A stretch of DNA of 64,000 nt. It comes from Provencibacterium sp. (GTDB taxonomy: Bacteria > Bacillota > Clostridia > Oscillospirales > Ruminococcaceae). Positions 44,421 through 53,848 of the stretch are shown here, piece by piece. A model generated the notes under the pieces. The model searched no databases. It was not told the origin of the DNA and saw nothing but the letters and a program-made list of their open reading frames with translations. Numbering within the stretch: position 1 is the stretch's first letter; each line of letters opens with the position of its first letter. The position numbers and the translations under genes were made by a program. The stretch is from assembly GCA_022792175.1 (NCBI GenBank), contig JAAWAN010000009.1, positions 92,291 to 156,290 on the forward strand. Reading direction: 5' to 3'.

Positions 44421-44449
44421 TTGCAAACTATCATAAAAAAAGTCATAAT
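44421..44449 (+). promoter_or_regulatory. Sigma-A promoter for glmU
   Basis: TTGCAA (44421-44426), 17-bp spacer, CATAAT (44444-44449). The rest of the 44082-44595 gap is an AT-rich divergent promoter region. A TATAAT on the minus strand near 44324-44329 may belong to ppdK, but its -35 is poor. Confidence 0.65.
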
Positions 44450-44595
44450 AATTGAAGGATTGGCAGTCCTTTAAAGCGGCCGCAGGGGGATTTTCCCTGC
44501 TGCTGCAGCTGAGTCTGCCGCATATTCTCAAAAAACAGGTTGGGCGGCCTTCCTTTAAAATATGCTGCCCGGCGCAAAATATGGAGGTGTTCTTT

Positions 44596-45999
44596 TTGAA
44601 CGGGCAGCAAAGCGGCGGCCTGTCGGCCCTGATTCTGGCCGCAGGAAACGGGAAACGGATGCGTTCGAAAAAACCGAAGGTTCTCTGCGAGGTACTTTTC
44701 AAGCCAATGATCTGCTGGATTCGCGACTGGTGCCTGCAGGCAGGCATTTCGGATCAGTGCGTCGTCATCTCCCCGGAGGGGGAGGAAATCCGCGGGCACT
44801 TCCCGCAGGGGACGGCCTTCGCCGTTCAGCAGGAGCGGCGCGGCACCGGCCATGCGGTCATGCAGGCGCTGGACTTTTTAAAGGCACATGCGGGCGGGGA
44901 TGTCCTTGTCCTCAACGGAGATGCCCCGTTTATCGACGGCGAAACGATTCAGAACGCGCTCACACTGCACCGCCGGGAGCAGGCCGCCATTACGGTGGTC
45001 ACCGCCGAGGTGGAGGACCCCACCGGCTACGGGCGCATTGTGCGCAGCCGCAAAAACGTATCCGCCATCGTTGAGCATGCCGACGCGGACGATGCGATAC
45101 GCGCCATCCATGAAATCAACTCCGGCACCTTCTGGTTTAAGGTGGATTTTCTGATGGATGCCCTCTCCCGCCTTGGCTGCGACAATGCGCAGGGCGAATA
45201 CTACCTGACCGATACCGTCAAGGTGGCAACGCGCGCAGGTGCCCGGGTCCGCGCCTACTGCTCGGAAAACTGTGACATTGTCTTAGGCGCCAACGACCGC
45301 CGGGGGCTTTTGAAACTTAATGAAATCGCCCGCCGCCGGGTGTTTGACCGCCTGCTCGATGCGGGAGTCAACCTCCTCTCGACCGATGGGCTCATCGTTT
45401 CGCCCGATGCGCGCATCGAGCCGGATACCACCCTCTATCCCGGCGTTATCATCAAGGGGAAAACAATGATCGGCTCCGGCTGCACCATCACCAGCGGCTC
45501 GGTGATTGAGGACAGCATCATCGGCAGCAGCGTCACCGTCAACTGCTCGCAGATTACCCGCTCCACCGTCGGGGATGGGGCAAGAATCGGCCCCTTCTCC
45601 CAGCTGCGGCCGGACAGCCACCTCGCACCCGGCGTTAAAATCGGCGATTTTGTGGAAATCAAAAATTCCACCATCGGGGAGAAGACGAGCGTCGCCCATC
45701 TGAGCTATATCGGGGATTCGGATGTGGGCGCGCGCTGCAACTTCGGCTGCGGCGTCGCCGTCGCCAACTACGATGGGCTGCATAAAAACCGCTGTGTGAT
45801 TGGGAACGATGCTTTTATCGGTTGCAACACCAATCTGGTTGCTCCCGTTTCACTTGGGGACGGGGCCTATACCGCCGCAGGTTCGACCATTACAGAGGAT
45901 GTACCGGGCGACGCGCTCGCCATCGCCCGCGCCCGGCAGGTTGTAAAGCCGGACTGGTCGGCCCGTTTCCGGGGCAGCCGGATAAATCCGGAAAAATAA
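44596..45999 (+). CDS. glmU: Bifunctional UDP-GlcNAc pyrophosphorylase / glucosamine-1-phosphate acetyltransferase
   Basis: Makes UDP-N-acetylglucosamine for peptidoglycan and teichoic acids. It is 467 aa. The N-terminal uridyltransferase has LILAAGNGKRMRSKKPKVL, GTGHAVMQA and LNGDAPFID. The C-terminal left-handed beta-helix shows hexapeptide repeats (CTITSGSVIEDSIIGSSVTV) and the acetyltransferase site NFGCGVAVANYDG and KNRCVIGNDAFIGCN. I choose TTG 44596, which has GGAGG eight bases upstream, over ATG 44581, which has no site. glmU, pth and mfd follow one another on the plus strand, without the prs gene that often separates glmU and pth. Confidence 0.97.
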   Translation: MNGQQSGGLSALILAAGNGKRMRSKKPKVLCEVLFKPMICWIRDWCLQAGISDQCVVISPEGEEIRGHFPQGTAFAVQQERRGTGHAVMQALDFLKAHAGGDVLVLNGDAPFIDGETIQNALTLHRREQAAITVVTAEVEDPTGYGRIVRSRKNVSAIVEHADADDAIRAIHEINSGTFWFKVDFLMDALSRLGCDNAQGEYYLTDTVKVATRAGARVRAYCSENCDIVLGANDRRGLLKLNEIARRRVFDRLLDAGVNLLSTDGLIVSPDARIEPDTTLYPGVIIKGKTMIGSGCTITSGSVIEDSIIGSSVTVNCSQITRSTVGDGARIGPFSQLRPDSHLAPGVKIGDFVEIKNSTIGEKTSVAHLSYIGDSDVGARCNFGCGVAVANYDGLHKNRCVIGNDAFIGCNTNLVAPVSLGDGAYTAAGSTITEDVPGDALAIARARQVVKPDWSARFRGSRINPEK

Positions 46000-46137
46000 G
46001 TTCCCGCCCATCTCCTTTTTGAATCACCCCTGGCGCACCCTGTCCGGGCACGCCAGGGGCATTGCCCTGTTCCCGGCATTTTTGCTATCGGAAGCAGGGC
46101 AGAAAATAAACGGCAAAGGAGCCCCGGCTTAAAAATT

Positions 46138-46755
46138 ATGTTTCAGAAGATGAAAGAGTTTTTTTCAGAATACCAGCCCGCAGGCCCGATTGAATACATG
46201 GTAGTCGGCCTTGGAAACCCCGGCCCGAAATATGAGGGCACCCGCCACAACGCCGGATTTATGGCGCTCGATCTGCTTGCAGGGAAAACCGGCGCAAGGG
46301 TGGATAAGCTCAAATTCCGCGCTTCGCTCGGCGACTGTATGATTTGCGGCAAACGCACGCTTCTTTTAAAGCCCTCCACCTTTATGAACAATTCCGGCGA
46401 GGCGGTGCGCGATGCGATGCAGTTTTACAAACTGCCGCCCGAGCGGGTGCTTATCCTGCTCGACGATATCAGTCTTCCTGTCGGGCGCCTGCGTATCCGC
46501 CGCAAAGGGAGCGATGGGGGGCAAAACGGGATGAAAAATATTATCTACCTCTCCGGCTCCGACCAGTTCCCGCGGATAAAAATCGGCATCGGCAACAAGC
46601 CCCATCCGGACTATGACCTGGCCGCCTGGGTACTCAGCCGCTTCACCGAGCAGGAAAGGGCCCCGCTTTCCGAAGCGCTCGCCCATGCGGCGGAGGCGGT
46701 CCCGCTCATTGTTTCCGGAGAGATAGATGAGGCGATGAACCGCTTTAACCACTGA
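46138..46755 (+). CDS. pth: Peptidyl-tRNA hydrolase
   Basis: Releases tRNA from prematurely dropped peptidyl-tRNAs. It is 205 aa. The catalytic motif VGLGNPGPKYEGTRHNAGF has the active His in RHNAG, and LLKPSTFMNNSGEAV, LLDDISLPVGRLRIRRKGSDGGQNGMKNI and KIGIGNKPHP are all standard. The start ATG gives a short N-terminal extension of about 18 residues before the core, and its ribosome-binding site is weak (AAAGGAG is 15 bases away). Located between glmU and mfd, the conserved Firmicutes neighbourhood. Confidence 0.97.
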   Translation: MFQKMKEFFSEYQPAGPIEYMVVGLGNPGPKYEGTRHNAGFMALDLLAGKTGARVDKLKFRASLGDCMICGKRTLLLKPSTFMNNSGEAVRDAMQFYKLPPERVLILLDDISLPVGRLRIRRKGSDGGQNGMKNIIYLSGSDQFPRIKIGIGNKPHPDYDLAAWVLSRFTEQERAPLSEALAHAAEAVPLIVSGEIDEAMNRFNH

Positions 46756-46876
46756 TTTCCCCATAATTTTTTCCCCTCTACTGCTATCATGAAAAAAGCA
46801 GGATGCTGAAACTCCGGCAGGGAGGGCAGCTTATCCGCGCCGGCAAAGCGCAATAACCATAAAAGGAGCGATCCTG

Positions 46877-49800
46877 TTGTCCACCTTTCGAAGCGGCAGC
46901 ATCCTCGAGCAGCTGGAGGCCTTCCACACCCTGCGCGAGGCTATCGAATACGGCAATTTCCCGGCCTGCGCCGTCGGGCTCTCCGGCATTCACAAGGCGC
47001 ATTTTATCAGCGCCCTCTCCGGCGAAGAGGGTGCCTCCCCCGCTGTCGTGATTACGCCGGACGAGGGCGGCGCCACCCGCCTGTGCGAGGACATCAACAT
47101 TCTTTGCAAAGAGCGGGTGGCCGCTGTTTTCCCGGCGCGGGAGCTGACACTGCGCGATGTGGAGGGCGCTTCCCCCGAATATGAGCATGCCCGCCTCGCG
47201 GTGCTCTCCGCCATCCAGACCGGGCAGGTGAAAATAACGGTCGCTTCCATCGAGGCGGCGCTGCTGCACACCCTGCCGCCCGGCGAACTGCGCCGGCACA
47301 CCATGGAAATTGCAGGCGGGGAAAAATATGAGATTGCTGAACTGGCAAGCCGGCTTACCGCCTGCGGCTATGCACACACCGAGCAGGTGGAGGGGGTCTG
47401 CCAGTTTTCACTGCGCGGCGGCATCCTTGATATCTTTGCCCCGCTCTATCCCGACCCGCTGCGCATTGAATTCTGGGATGATGAGGTGGACAGCATCTAC
47501 ACCTTCAAGGTGGATACCCAGCGCCGCGAAACGCCGCTCGAGAGCGTTTTCATCACCCCCGCGCGCGAAACGCTGCTGCCCGACCCGGGCGCGCTCGTTT
47601 TAAAGCTGACGGAGGCCGCCAAAGCGCTGCGGGGGAAATATGCTCCCCGCCAGAAGGAGCAGCTGCTTGCTGCCGCCGACCGGATTGCCGGCGGCGCCTT
47701 TCTCCCCTATCTGGACCGCTATCTCTCGCTCATCTATCCCGAAAGCGCCAACCTTTTCTCCTATTTTAACCGCCCGGCCATCTTTCTGTGCGAGCCGGTC
47801 AGCTGCGCGCAAACGCTAAAAAACGCCCTCTGGCAGCACCAGGAAGATGTAAAGGCCCTGCTCGAGGAGGGGCTACTCTATCCGGGAATCTGTAATTTTT
47901 ATGACGATTTTGCCACGCTGACCGCCCAGCTCACTGCCTCCCCCTCGATTGTGATGGATACCTTCGCCCGCTCGGCGGCCGACATTCCGCTGCGCGAGCT
48001 GCAGAATGTCACCGCCGTTCAGCTCTCCAGCTGGGGCGGGGAAACCGAGGTGCTGCTCGATGACCTGCGCGCCTATCTGCAGTCGGGCTACTGCATAAAA
48101 ATTTATGCCGGCACCGAGCGCGCCGCAAAGACCCTTGCCGCCGATCTCTCCCGCGAGGGAATCGGCGCGGCCTTCGCCGAACAGCCGGGGGAGTACCGGG
48201 CAGGCAGCGTAACGGTTGTTGCCGGCACCCTCTCGGCCGGAATGGACTATCCGGAGATAAAGCTCTGCTTTCTGACCCACCAGAAACACCGGCAGCAGCC
48301 GCAGAAAAAAAAGCCCCGCCACAAAAAGGGCGAGGCTCTTAAATCCATCTCCGACCTGACGCCGGGGGACCATGTGGTACATGTCTCTCACGGCATCGGC
48401 ATTTTCGAGGGGATTATCAAACGGGAAATCCATGGTATTACCAAGGACTATATCAAAATCCGCTATGCCGGCACCGATACCCTTTTTGTCCCGGTCAACC
48501 AGCTGGATATGGTTTCGCGCTATGTTGCCGGCTCGGAGGACAAGGCGGTGCGGCTCAATAAACTGAATTCGGTCGAATGGCAGAAGACCCGCCAGCGGGT
48601 GAAAAAGGCGGTCGACGAGATGGCGGGAGAGCTCATCAAGCTCTATTCCGAGCGCATGCACACAAAGGGCCATGCCTTCCCGGAGGACGACGACCTGATG
48701 CACGACTTTGAAAGCCGCTTTGAATATGAGGAGACGGATGACCAGCTGCGCTGCATTCAGGAAATCAAAGAGGATATGATTCGCCCCGCCCCGATGGACC
48801 GGCTGCTCTGCGGCGACGTTGGCTTCGGCAAAACCGAGGTGGCGCTGCGCGCCGCCTTCAAGTGCATTGAGGATGGCAAGCAGGTCGCCGTGCTGGTGCC
48901 GACCACCATCCTCGCCTGGCAGCACTATCAGACTATTCGCCGCCGGTTCGAGGGCTTCCCGGTGAAGGCGGAGCTGCTCTCGCGCTTTCGCAACCAAAAG
49001 CAGCAGCAGGAGATTGTCGGCGAGCTGAGAAAGGGGCTTGTAGATATCGTTGTCGGCACCCATCGGGTGGTGCAGAAGGATGTGCAGTTCAAGGACCTGG
49101 GGCTGGTGATTATCGATGAGGAACAGCGTTTCGGCGTCGCCCACAAGGAGCGCTTTAAGCAGCTGCGCGCAAATGTGGATGTGCTGACCCTCTCGGCCAC
49201 CCCCATTCCCCGAACCCTTAATATGGCAATGAGCGGCATCCGCGATATGTCCACCATTGAGGAGGCACCGGTCGACCGGCACCCGGTGCAGACCTATGTG
49301 CTCGAGCACGACTGGGGGGTGATTGCCGAGGCGGTAAAGCGGGAGCTGCGGCGGGATGGGCAGGTATTCTACCTGCACAACCGGATTGACTCGATTCATT
49401 CCACCGCCGCAAAGCTCCGCGAGCTGTTGCCGGAGGCGCGCATCACCATCGCCCATGGGCGGATGAACGAGGAGGAGCTTTCCCGCATCTGGGGCCAGCT
49501 CATCGACCATGAAATTGATATTTTAGTCTGCACCACCATCATCGAAACGGGGGTGGATGTTGCCAACTGCAACACCCTCATTATTGAGGATGCTGACTAT
49601 ATGGGCCTCAGCCAACTCTACCAGCTGCGCGGGCGGGTCGGGCGCAGCAGCCGCCGGGCCTATGCCTATTTCACCTTCCGTCCCGGCCGGGAGCTGACCG
49701 ATGTCGCTCAGAAGCGGCTTTCGGCCATCCGGGAGTTTACCTCCTTCGGCTCGGGCTTCCGCATTGCGATGCGCGACCTCGAAATCCGCGGCGCGGGCAA

Positions 49801-50347
49801 TATTTTAGGCTCTGCCCAGCATGGACACATGGAGGCAGTCGGCTATGAGATGTACTTAAAGCTTCTGTCGGATGCCGTCGCCGAGCAGCGCGGCGAAAAG
49901 CCGGAAAAGCGCAGCGAGGAGTGCATGATTGACCTGCGTATCTCCGCACATATCCCGGAGGAGTATATCAGCAGCCTTTCCCAGCGCATTGATATTTATA
50001 AGAAGATCGCCGCCATCTCGGGCGATGAGGATGCCAGCGACGTGACCGATGAGCTTATCGACCGCTTCGGCGAGCCGCCGGCGGCGGTGCTCGGCCTTAT
50101 CGATGTTTCGCTGCTGCGCGGAATGGCGGCGGAGCTCGGCATCAATGAAATTCAGCAGCGGGAGGAGGCGGTGCTCCTCTATCAGGACCCGCCGGATATG
50201 AAAGCTATCGGCCTGCTCGCCAGCCGCATGAAAGGGCGGGTGATGGTCTCGGGCGGCAAACGCCCATATATCACCGTGCGTTTAAAGGGCAAGGAGGACC
50301 CCATCGAGCTCATTCGCCAGGTGCTATATAATATGAAGGAGGAATAA
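46877..50347 (+). CDS. mfd: Transcription-repair coupling factor
   Basis: DNA translocase that removes stalled RNA polymerase and recruits UvrA. It is 1156 aa, full length. Degenerate UvrB-like N-terminal domains come first (GGILDIFAPLYPDPLRIEFW), then the RNA-polymerase interaction domain (LTPGDHVVHVSHGIGIFEGI), RecG-like helicase motifs GDVGFGKTEVALRAAF (Walker A), DEEQRFGV (Walker B), LTLSATPIPRTLNMA and QLRGRVGRSSRRAYAY. The C-terminal TRCF domain closes the protein. The start is a TTG with AAAGGAG eight bases upstream. It is the third gene of glmU-pth-mfd. The convergent HD gene begins 22 bp after its stop. Confidence 0.98.
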   Translation: MSTFRSGSILEQLEAFHTLREAIEYGNFPACAVGLSGIHKAHFISALSGEEGASPAVVITPDEGGATRLCEDINILCKERVAAVFPARELTLRDVEGASPEYEHARLAVLSAIQTGQVKITVASIEAALLHTLPPGELRRHTMEIAGGEKYEIAELASRLTACGYAHTEQVEGVCQFSLRGGILDIFAPLYPDPLRIEFWDDEVDSIYTFKVDTQRRETPLESVFITPARETLLPDPGALVLKLTEAAKALRGKYAPRQKEQLLAAADRIAGGAFLPYLDRYLSLIYPESANLFSYFNRPAIFLCEPVSCAQTLKNALWQHQEDVKALLEEGLLYPGICNFYDDFATLTAQLTASPSIVMDTFARSAADIPLRELQNVTAVQLSSWGGETEVLLDDLRAYLQSGYCIKIYAGTERAAKTLAADLSREGIGAAFAEQPGEYRAGSVTVVAGTLSAGMDYPEIKLCFLTHQKHRQQPQKKKPRHKKGEALKSISDLTPGDHVVHVSHGIGIFEGIIKREIHGITKDYIKIRYAGTDTLFVPVNQLDMVSRYVAGSEDKAVRLNKLNSVEWQKTRQRVKKAVDEMAGELIKLYSERMHTKGHAFPEDDDLMHDFESRFEYEETDDQLRCIQEIKEDMIRPAPMDRLLCGDVGFGKTEVALRAAFKCIEDGKQVAVLVPTTILAWQHYQTIRRRFEGFPVKAELLSRFRNQKQQQEIVGELRKGLVDIVVGTHRVVQKDVQFKDLGLVIIDEEQRFGVAHKERFKQLRANVDVLTLSATPIPRTLNMAMSGIRDMSTIEEAPVDRHPVQTYVLEHDWGVIAEAVKRELRRDGQVFYLHNRIDSIHSTAAKLRELLPEARITIAHGRMNEEELSRIWGQLIDHEIDILVCTTIIETGVDVANCNTLIIEDADYMGLSQLYQLRGRVGRSSRRAYAYFTFRPGRELTDVAQKRLSAIREFTSFGSGFRIAMRDLEIRGAGNILGSAQHGHMEAVGYEMYLKLLSDAVAEQRGEKPEKRSEECMIDLRISAHIPEEYISSLSQRIDIYKKIAAISGDEDASDVTDELIDRFGEPPAAVLGLIDVSLLRGMAAELGINEIQQREEAVLLYQDPPDMKAIGLLASRMKGRVMVSGGKRPYITVRLKGKEDPIELIRQVLYNMKEE

Positions 50348-50368
50348 AGCCGGCAAAAAGGAGGCCTC

Positions 50369-51016
50369 CTATAAAAGCCCCTCCCATTCATCCAGAAACT
50401 CTCGGAGATATTCCCGCATAAACTGCTCCCTGTGTTCGGCTATCTGCCTGGCGGAGCGGGTGTTCATCCGCTCTGCGAGATTAAACAGCTTCTCATAAAA
50501 ATGATTGACAGAGCTGGAGATGTGCCGTTGGTACTGCTCCCCGCTCATCTGCAGTCTGGGCTTGATCTCGGGGTCATGGATAGCCCGGCCGTGGCTGCCG
50601 CCATAAGCAAATGCCCTTGCGATTCCGATAGCGCCTATCGCATCCAAACGGTCCGCATCCTGAACACATTTTCCTTCTATCGTTTCGGGGACCACCGAAT
50701 CCGTTCCGGAATAGGATACCTCGCCGATGATTGTACATATCGCTTCTATCCTGCGCACACAGACGCCCTGCGCGCGCAGAAAGGCGGTGGCCCTGTCCTT
50801 GTGTGCATGGGTTTGAGGCGAAAGCTTCCTGTCATCCACATCGTGCAGCAGCGCCGCCAGCTGCACGACAGTTCTGTCCGCAGCCTCCTGTTGCGCAATC
50901 CTTTCCGCTGTCTTAAATACCCGCAGGCTATGGAAATAATCATGTCCGCTGTAATCGTTCTGAAAGACCTCCCTGATATAGGCCTGCGCAGCGGCGATAA
51001 GTGCATCTTCCTCCAT
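50369..51016 (-). CDS. HD-domain phosphohydrolase (YedJ-like)
   Basis: Metal-dependent phosphohydrolase of the HD superfamily, 215 aa. The pattern H...HD...D is present: SGHDYFHSLRVFKTAERIA, LAALLHDVDDRKL (HD pair) and KCVQDADRLDAIGAIGIARA (distal Asp). GGSHGRAIHDPEIKPRL and NHFYEKLFNL are typical of the YedJ/YpgQ-type subfamily, several of which hydrolyse dinucleoside triphosphates or pyrophosphates of nucleotides. The substrate is not deducible. It lies downstream of pckG on the minus strand beyond a terminator, and has no obvious promoter of its own; the start region is GC-poor. Confidence 0.88.
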   Translation of the reverse strand: MEEDALIAAAQAYIREVFQNDYSGHDYFHSLRVFKTAERIAQQEAADRTVVQLAALLHDVDDRKLSPQTHAHKDRATAFLRAQGVCVRRIEAICTIIGEVSYSGTDSVVPETIEGKCVQDADRLDAIGAIGIARAFAYGGSHGRAIHDPEIKPRLQMSGEQYQRHISSSVNHFYEKLFNLAERMNTRSARQIAEHREQFMREYLREFLDEWEGLL

Positions 51017-51044
51017 CGGATAAATTCCCCTTCCTTCGAATAAA

Positions 51045-51088
51045 AGCCCGGCTCTGTCTCCTCTCTAAAAAGGAGACAGAGCCGGGCT
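51045..51088 (-). terminator. Terminator of pckG
   Basis: Perfect 17-bp stem AGCCCGGCTCTGTCTCC / GGAGACAGAGCCGGGCT with a 10-nt loop. Minus-strand tail TTTTATTC. Lies 20 nt after the pckG stop. Confidence 0.9.
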
Positions 51089-51107
51089 GCTGTTTTCTGT
51101 ATCAGGC

Positions 51108-52874
51108 TTATTTGAGGTTCGCCTTGAGGGTTTCGAGCTCTTCGGAAAGCTCCTTCGGGAGCCGGTCGCCGAACTGCTTGTAGAAGTCCTCAATGCCAGC
51201 GGACTCTTCCCGCCAGAGGTCCTTATCAACATCCAGCAGACCCGCGACGGTATCGGTGGTAATATCGAGCCCTTCAATGTTGATATCCTCCGGCTTCGGT
51301 TCATAGCCGATCGGGGTCTCAACCGCATCCACCTTATCCTCACAGCGGGCAAGAATCCACATCAGAACGCGCATGTTGTCGCCAAAGCCCGGCCAGATGA
51401 AGTGTCCCTCGTCATCGGTGCGGAACCAGTTGACGTTAAAGATCTTCGGGGCCTTGTTGCCGAGCTTTTTGCCCATCTCCAGCCAGTGGCCGAAATAGTC
51501 GCCCATGTGGTAGCCGCAGAAGGGGCGCATAGCCATCGGGTCGCGGCGCACAACGCCAACGGCGCCGGTCGCAGCGGCAGTGGTCTCAGAGGCCATGATC
51601 GAGCCGACGAAAACACCGTGCTGCCAGCTGCGGGACTGGTAGACCAGCGGAGCCGTCTTCGCACGGCGGCCGCCGAAGACGATGGCGGAAATCGGAACGC
51701 CGAGCGGGTCGTTAAACTTATCGCTGATGCAGGGGCAGTTCTTGGCAGGCGCGGTGAAGCGGCTGTTGGGGTTGGCACCCTTCTCGGTGGAAGTCTTGCC
51801 GTTCCAGTCGTTGCCCTTCCAGTCCTTCGCATGCTCAGGCGGGTTCTTGTCGAGCCCCTCCCACCAGACGGTGTTATCGTCAAGATTATGCGCAACGTTC
51901 GTAAAAATGGTGCCGCGCTTGGTGGTGGCCAGCGCGTTCGGGTTGGATTTCTCGTTGGTGCCGGGGGCAACGCCGAAGAAGCCGGCCTCGGGGTTAATCG
52001 CCCAGAGCCTGCCGTCATCGCCTATGCGCATCCAGGCTATATCGTCGCCGACCGTCCATACCTTGTAGCCCTGCTTTTTGTAGACCTCAGGCGGAATGAG
52101 CATCGCGAGGTTGGTCTTGCCGCAGGCAGAAGGGAAAGCGGCCGCGATATATTTCGTTTCACCCTGCGGGTTCTCGACGCCGAGAATGAGCATATGCTCG
52201 GCCATCCAGCCCTCGTTCTTGCCCTGGTAGGAGGCAATGCGTAGCGCAAAGCACTTTTTGCCGAGCAGAACGTTCCCGCCATAGCCGGAGTTGATGCTCC
52301 AGATGGCGTTATCCTCCGGGAAGTGGACGATATAGCGCTTCTCCTCGTCGACATCCGCCTTCGAGTGCAGGCCGCGCACAAAGTCGTTGGAGGTGTCGCC
52401 GAGATGCTCGAGCGCCTGTTTGCCCATGCGGGTCATAATGTCCATGTTGAGCACAACATAGATAGAGTCGGTCAGCTCAACGCCGACCTTCGAAAGCTTG
52501 GAGCCGATGGGGCCCATGCAGTAGGGGATGACATACATCGTACGGCCCTTCATGACGCCGTCATACATCTTTCTGAGCCGGTCATACATAACAACCGGAT
52601 CCTCCCAGTTGTTGATGGGGCCCGCATCCTCTTTTTTGCGGGTGCAGATGAAGGTGCGGTGCTCAACGCGCGCAACATCGTTGACAGCGGTGCGGTGCAA
52701 ATAGCAGCCGGGGAGCTTCTCCTCATTGAGCTTAATCATCTCGCCGGTTGCGCAGGCCTCGTCGCGAAGGGTCTGCAGCTGCTCCTGGCTCCCATCCAGC
52801 CAGACCACCTTGTCCGGTTTGCACAGTTCGATCATCTCGTCCACCCAGGACAGTACGTTCTGATTTTTGGTCAT
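51108..52874 (-). CDS. pckG: Phosphoenolpyruvate carboxykinase (GTP)
   Basis: Interconverts oxaloacetate plus GTP with PEP, CO2 and GDP. It is 588 aa, the usual length of the GTP-dependent class. The class-defining P-loop is FPSACGKTNLAMLIPPEV (kinase-1a, with the mobile cysteine), the N-terminal part has LDGSQEQ and YCMGPIGSKLSKVGVELTDS, and RDPMAMRPFCGYHMGDYFGHW is in the core. ATG 52874 has AGGAGG seven bases upstream; the track start at 53006 crosses the promoter. With ppdK it gives the cell two routes at the PEP/pyruvate/oxaloacetate node. Monocistronic, with its own promoter and strong terminator. Confidence 0.98.
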   Translation of the reverse strand: MTKNQNVLSWVDEMIELCKPDKVVWLDGSQEQLQTLRDEACATGEMIKLNEEKLPGCYLHRTAVNDVARVEHRTFICTRKKEDAGPINNWEDPVVMYDRLRKMYDGVMKGRTMYVIPYCMGPIGSKLSKVGVELTDSIYVVLNMDIMTRMGKQALEHLGDTSNDFVRGLHSKADVDEEKRYIVHFPEDNAIWSINSGYGGNVLLGKKCFALRIASYQGKNEGWMAEHMLILGVENPQGETKYIAAAFPSACGKTNLAMLIPPEVYKKQGYKVWTVGDDIAWMRIGDDGRLWAINPEAGFFGVAPGTNEKSNPNALATTKRGTIFTNVAHNLDDNTVWWEGLDKNPPEHAKDWKGNDWNGKTSTEKGANPNSRFTAPAKNCPCISDKFNDPLGVPISAIVFGGRRAKTAPLVYQSRSWQHGVFVGSIMASETTAAATGAVGVVRRDPMAMRPFCGYHMGDYFGHWLEMGKKLGNKAPKIFNVNWFRTDDEGHFIWPGFGDNMRVLMWILARCEDKVDAVETPIGYEPKPEDINIEGLDITTDTVAGLLDVDKDLWREESAGIEDFYKQFGDRLPKELSEELETLKANLK

Positions 52875-52977
52875 CTTGTGCCTCCTGTTCCGCCGGACAC
52901 AGCCGGCTTTATTTTTTGTGCCCCTGCAGGATTTTGCCTCCTGCTTATACCGGGAACCGAAATTTCCCACATATATC

Positions 52978-53006
52978 ATTATAGTCCGGGCTTTCGGTCT
53001 TTTCAA
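52978..53006 (-). promoter_or_regulatory. Sigma-A promoter for pckG
   Basis: Minus strand TTGAAA (53006-53001), 17-bp spacer, TATAAT (52983-52978). Confidence 0.85.
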
Positions 53007-53097
53007 GGGCTTTGTTAAATTTCAGGCAAATATTCATGGAAAATTAACCGTCCTCACTGGAAGCGCCGGATAAAACAGGTGCATGCACCCTGCTGCC

Positions 53098-53162
53098 GTG
53101 GTATAATAGCCGCAGAGCGGCTATTATACGCCAAATTTATTCGGCCGCCCTACGGGCATGGC
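53098..53162 (+). repeat. Promoter-leader stem-loop element, copy B
   Basis: An extended -10 (TGGTATAAT) leads directly into the perfect 13-bp inverted repeat GTATAATAGCCGC-AGA-GCGGCTATTATAC (53101-53129). TTATTCGGCCGCCCTACGGG and CATGGC follow, with GCCC-TAC-GGGC as a second stem. It matches copy A at 33010-33071 in order and sequence. A partial third copy (CCGCAGAAGCGGCTACTAT then TATTTATTTGGC) lies at 53202-53236. Confidence 0.85.
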
Positions 53163-53164
53163 CA

Positions 53165-53266
53165 ATGAGAGTACAGACGCTGTGCGTCTGTACTCTCATC
53201 CCCGCAGAAGCGGCTACTATCCCCTATTTATTTGGCAATATTCCACCGGCCGGGTATGGCCGGTGG
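53165..53266 (+). other. Further perfect stem-loops in the nitroreductase leader
   Basis: A 16-bp perfect stem ATGAGAGTACAGACGC-TGT-GCGTCTGTACTCTCAT (53165-53199), then the partial third copy of the repeat element (53202-53236), then CCACCGGCC-GGGTAT-GGCCGGTGG (53243-53266). None has a T-tract. The whole 53041-53311 gap is mostly paired structure; GGTGCATGCACC (53078-53089) adds a short palindrome. Confidence 0.85.
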
Positions 53267-53311
53267 TACGCGGCAGATTCATCATAATATTGATTAAGGA
53301 GGCTGTTCTGC

Positions 53312-53848
53312 ATGGGTTCCAACGAAAGCCATGGATTTTTGGAGCTGGCTGCCAAACGTTATTCCGTCCGCAAATTTCTGGACCGGCCGGTCCGGCAGGA
53401 GGATATCGACCGGATTCTGGCGGCCGGCCATCTTGCGCCGACCGCCTGCAACCGCCAGCCGCAGCGCATTTTGGTCATTAACAGCAAAGAGGGCGCGCTG
53501 AAGCTGCGCAAATGCACCGAATGCCACTTCGGCGCGCCGGCTGCACTGCTCGTCTGCTATGACCGGGATGACTGCTGGCAGAGGAAATATGATGGAAAAA
53601 AGAGCGGGGAAATCGATGCCAGTATCGTTGCAACGCATATGATGCTGCAGGCCGCCTGCCTGGGGGTCGGCATGACCTGGGTGATGTATTTTCTCCCCGA
53701 GGCCTTTAAGGAGGAGTTCGGTATCCCCGAGCATATCGAGCCGGTCGCGCTGCTTCTGATGGGCTATCCTGCGGAAGATGCCCGGCCTGCCCCGGGGCAT
53801 TCGGAATTTAAGCCCATGAGTGAGCTGGTTTTTTATGGCGGGTTCTGA
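53312..53848 (+). CDS. Nitroreductase-family FMN oxidoreductase
   Basis: FMN-binding NAD(P)H-dependent reductase of the nitroreductase fold. It is 178 aa, with RYSVRKFLDRPVRQEDIDRI at the N-terminus for FMN phosphate, GHLAPTACNRQPQRILV, and ACLGVGMTWVMYFLPEAFK near the C-terminus. The ATG has AAGGAGG nine bases upstream. It is alone on its strand between pckG and the sigma-factor gene. Its long leader is full of hairpins and contains copy B of the element shared with the TPR-protein gene. Physiological substrate unknown. Confidence 0.9.
   Translation: MGSNESHGFLELAAKRYSVRKFLDRPVRQEDIDRILAAGHLAPTACNRQPQRILVINSKEGALKLRKCTECHFGAPAALLVCYDRDDCWQRKYDGKKSGEIDASIVATHMMLQAACLGVGMTWVMYFLPEAFKEEFGIPEHIEPVALLLMGYPAEDARPAPGHSEFKPMSELVFYGGF

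Noticed and set aside
46020-46060. Hairpin CCCCTGGCG/CGCCAGGGG after glmU as a terminator
   Set aside because: The stem is good but no T-tract follows on either strand, and pth and mfd continue in the same direction; function unclear.
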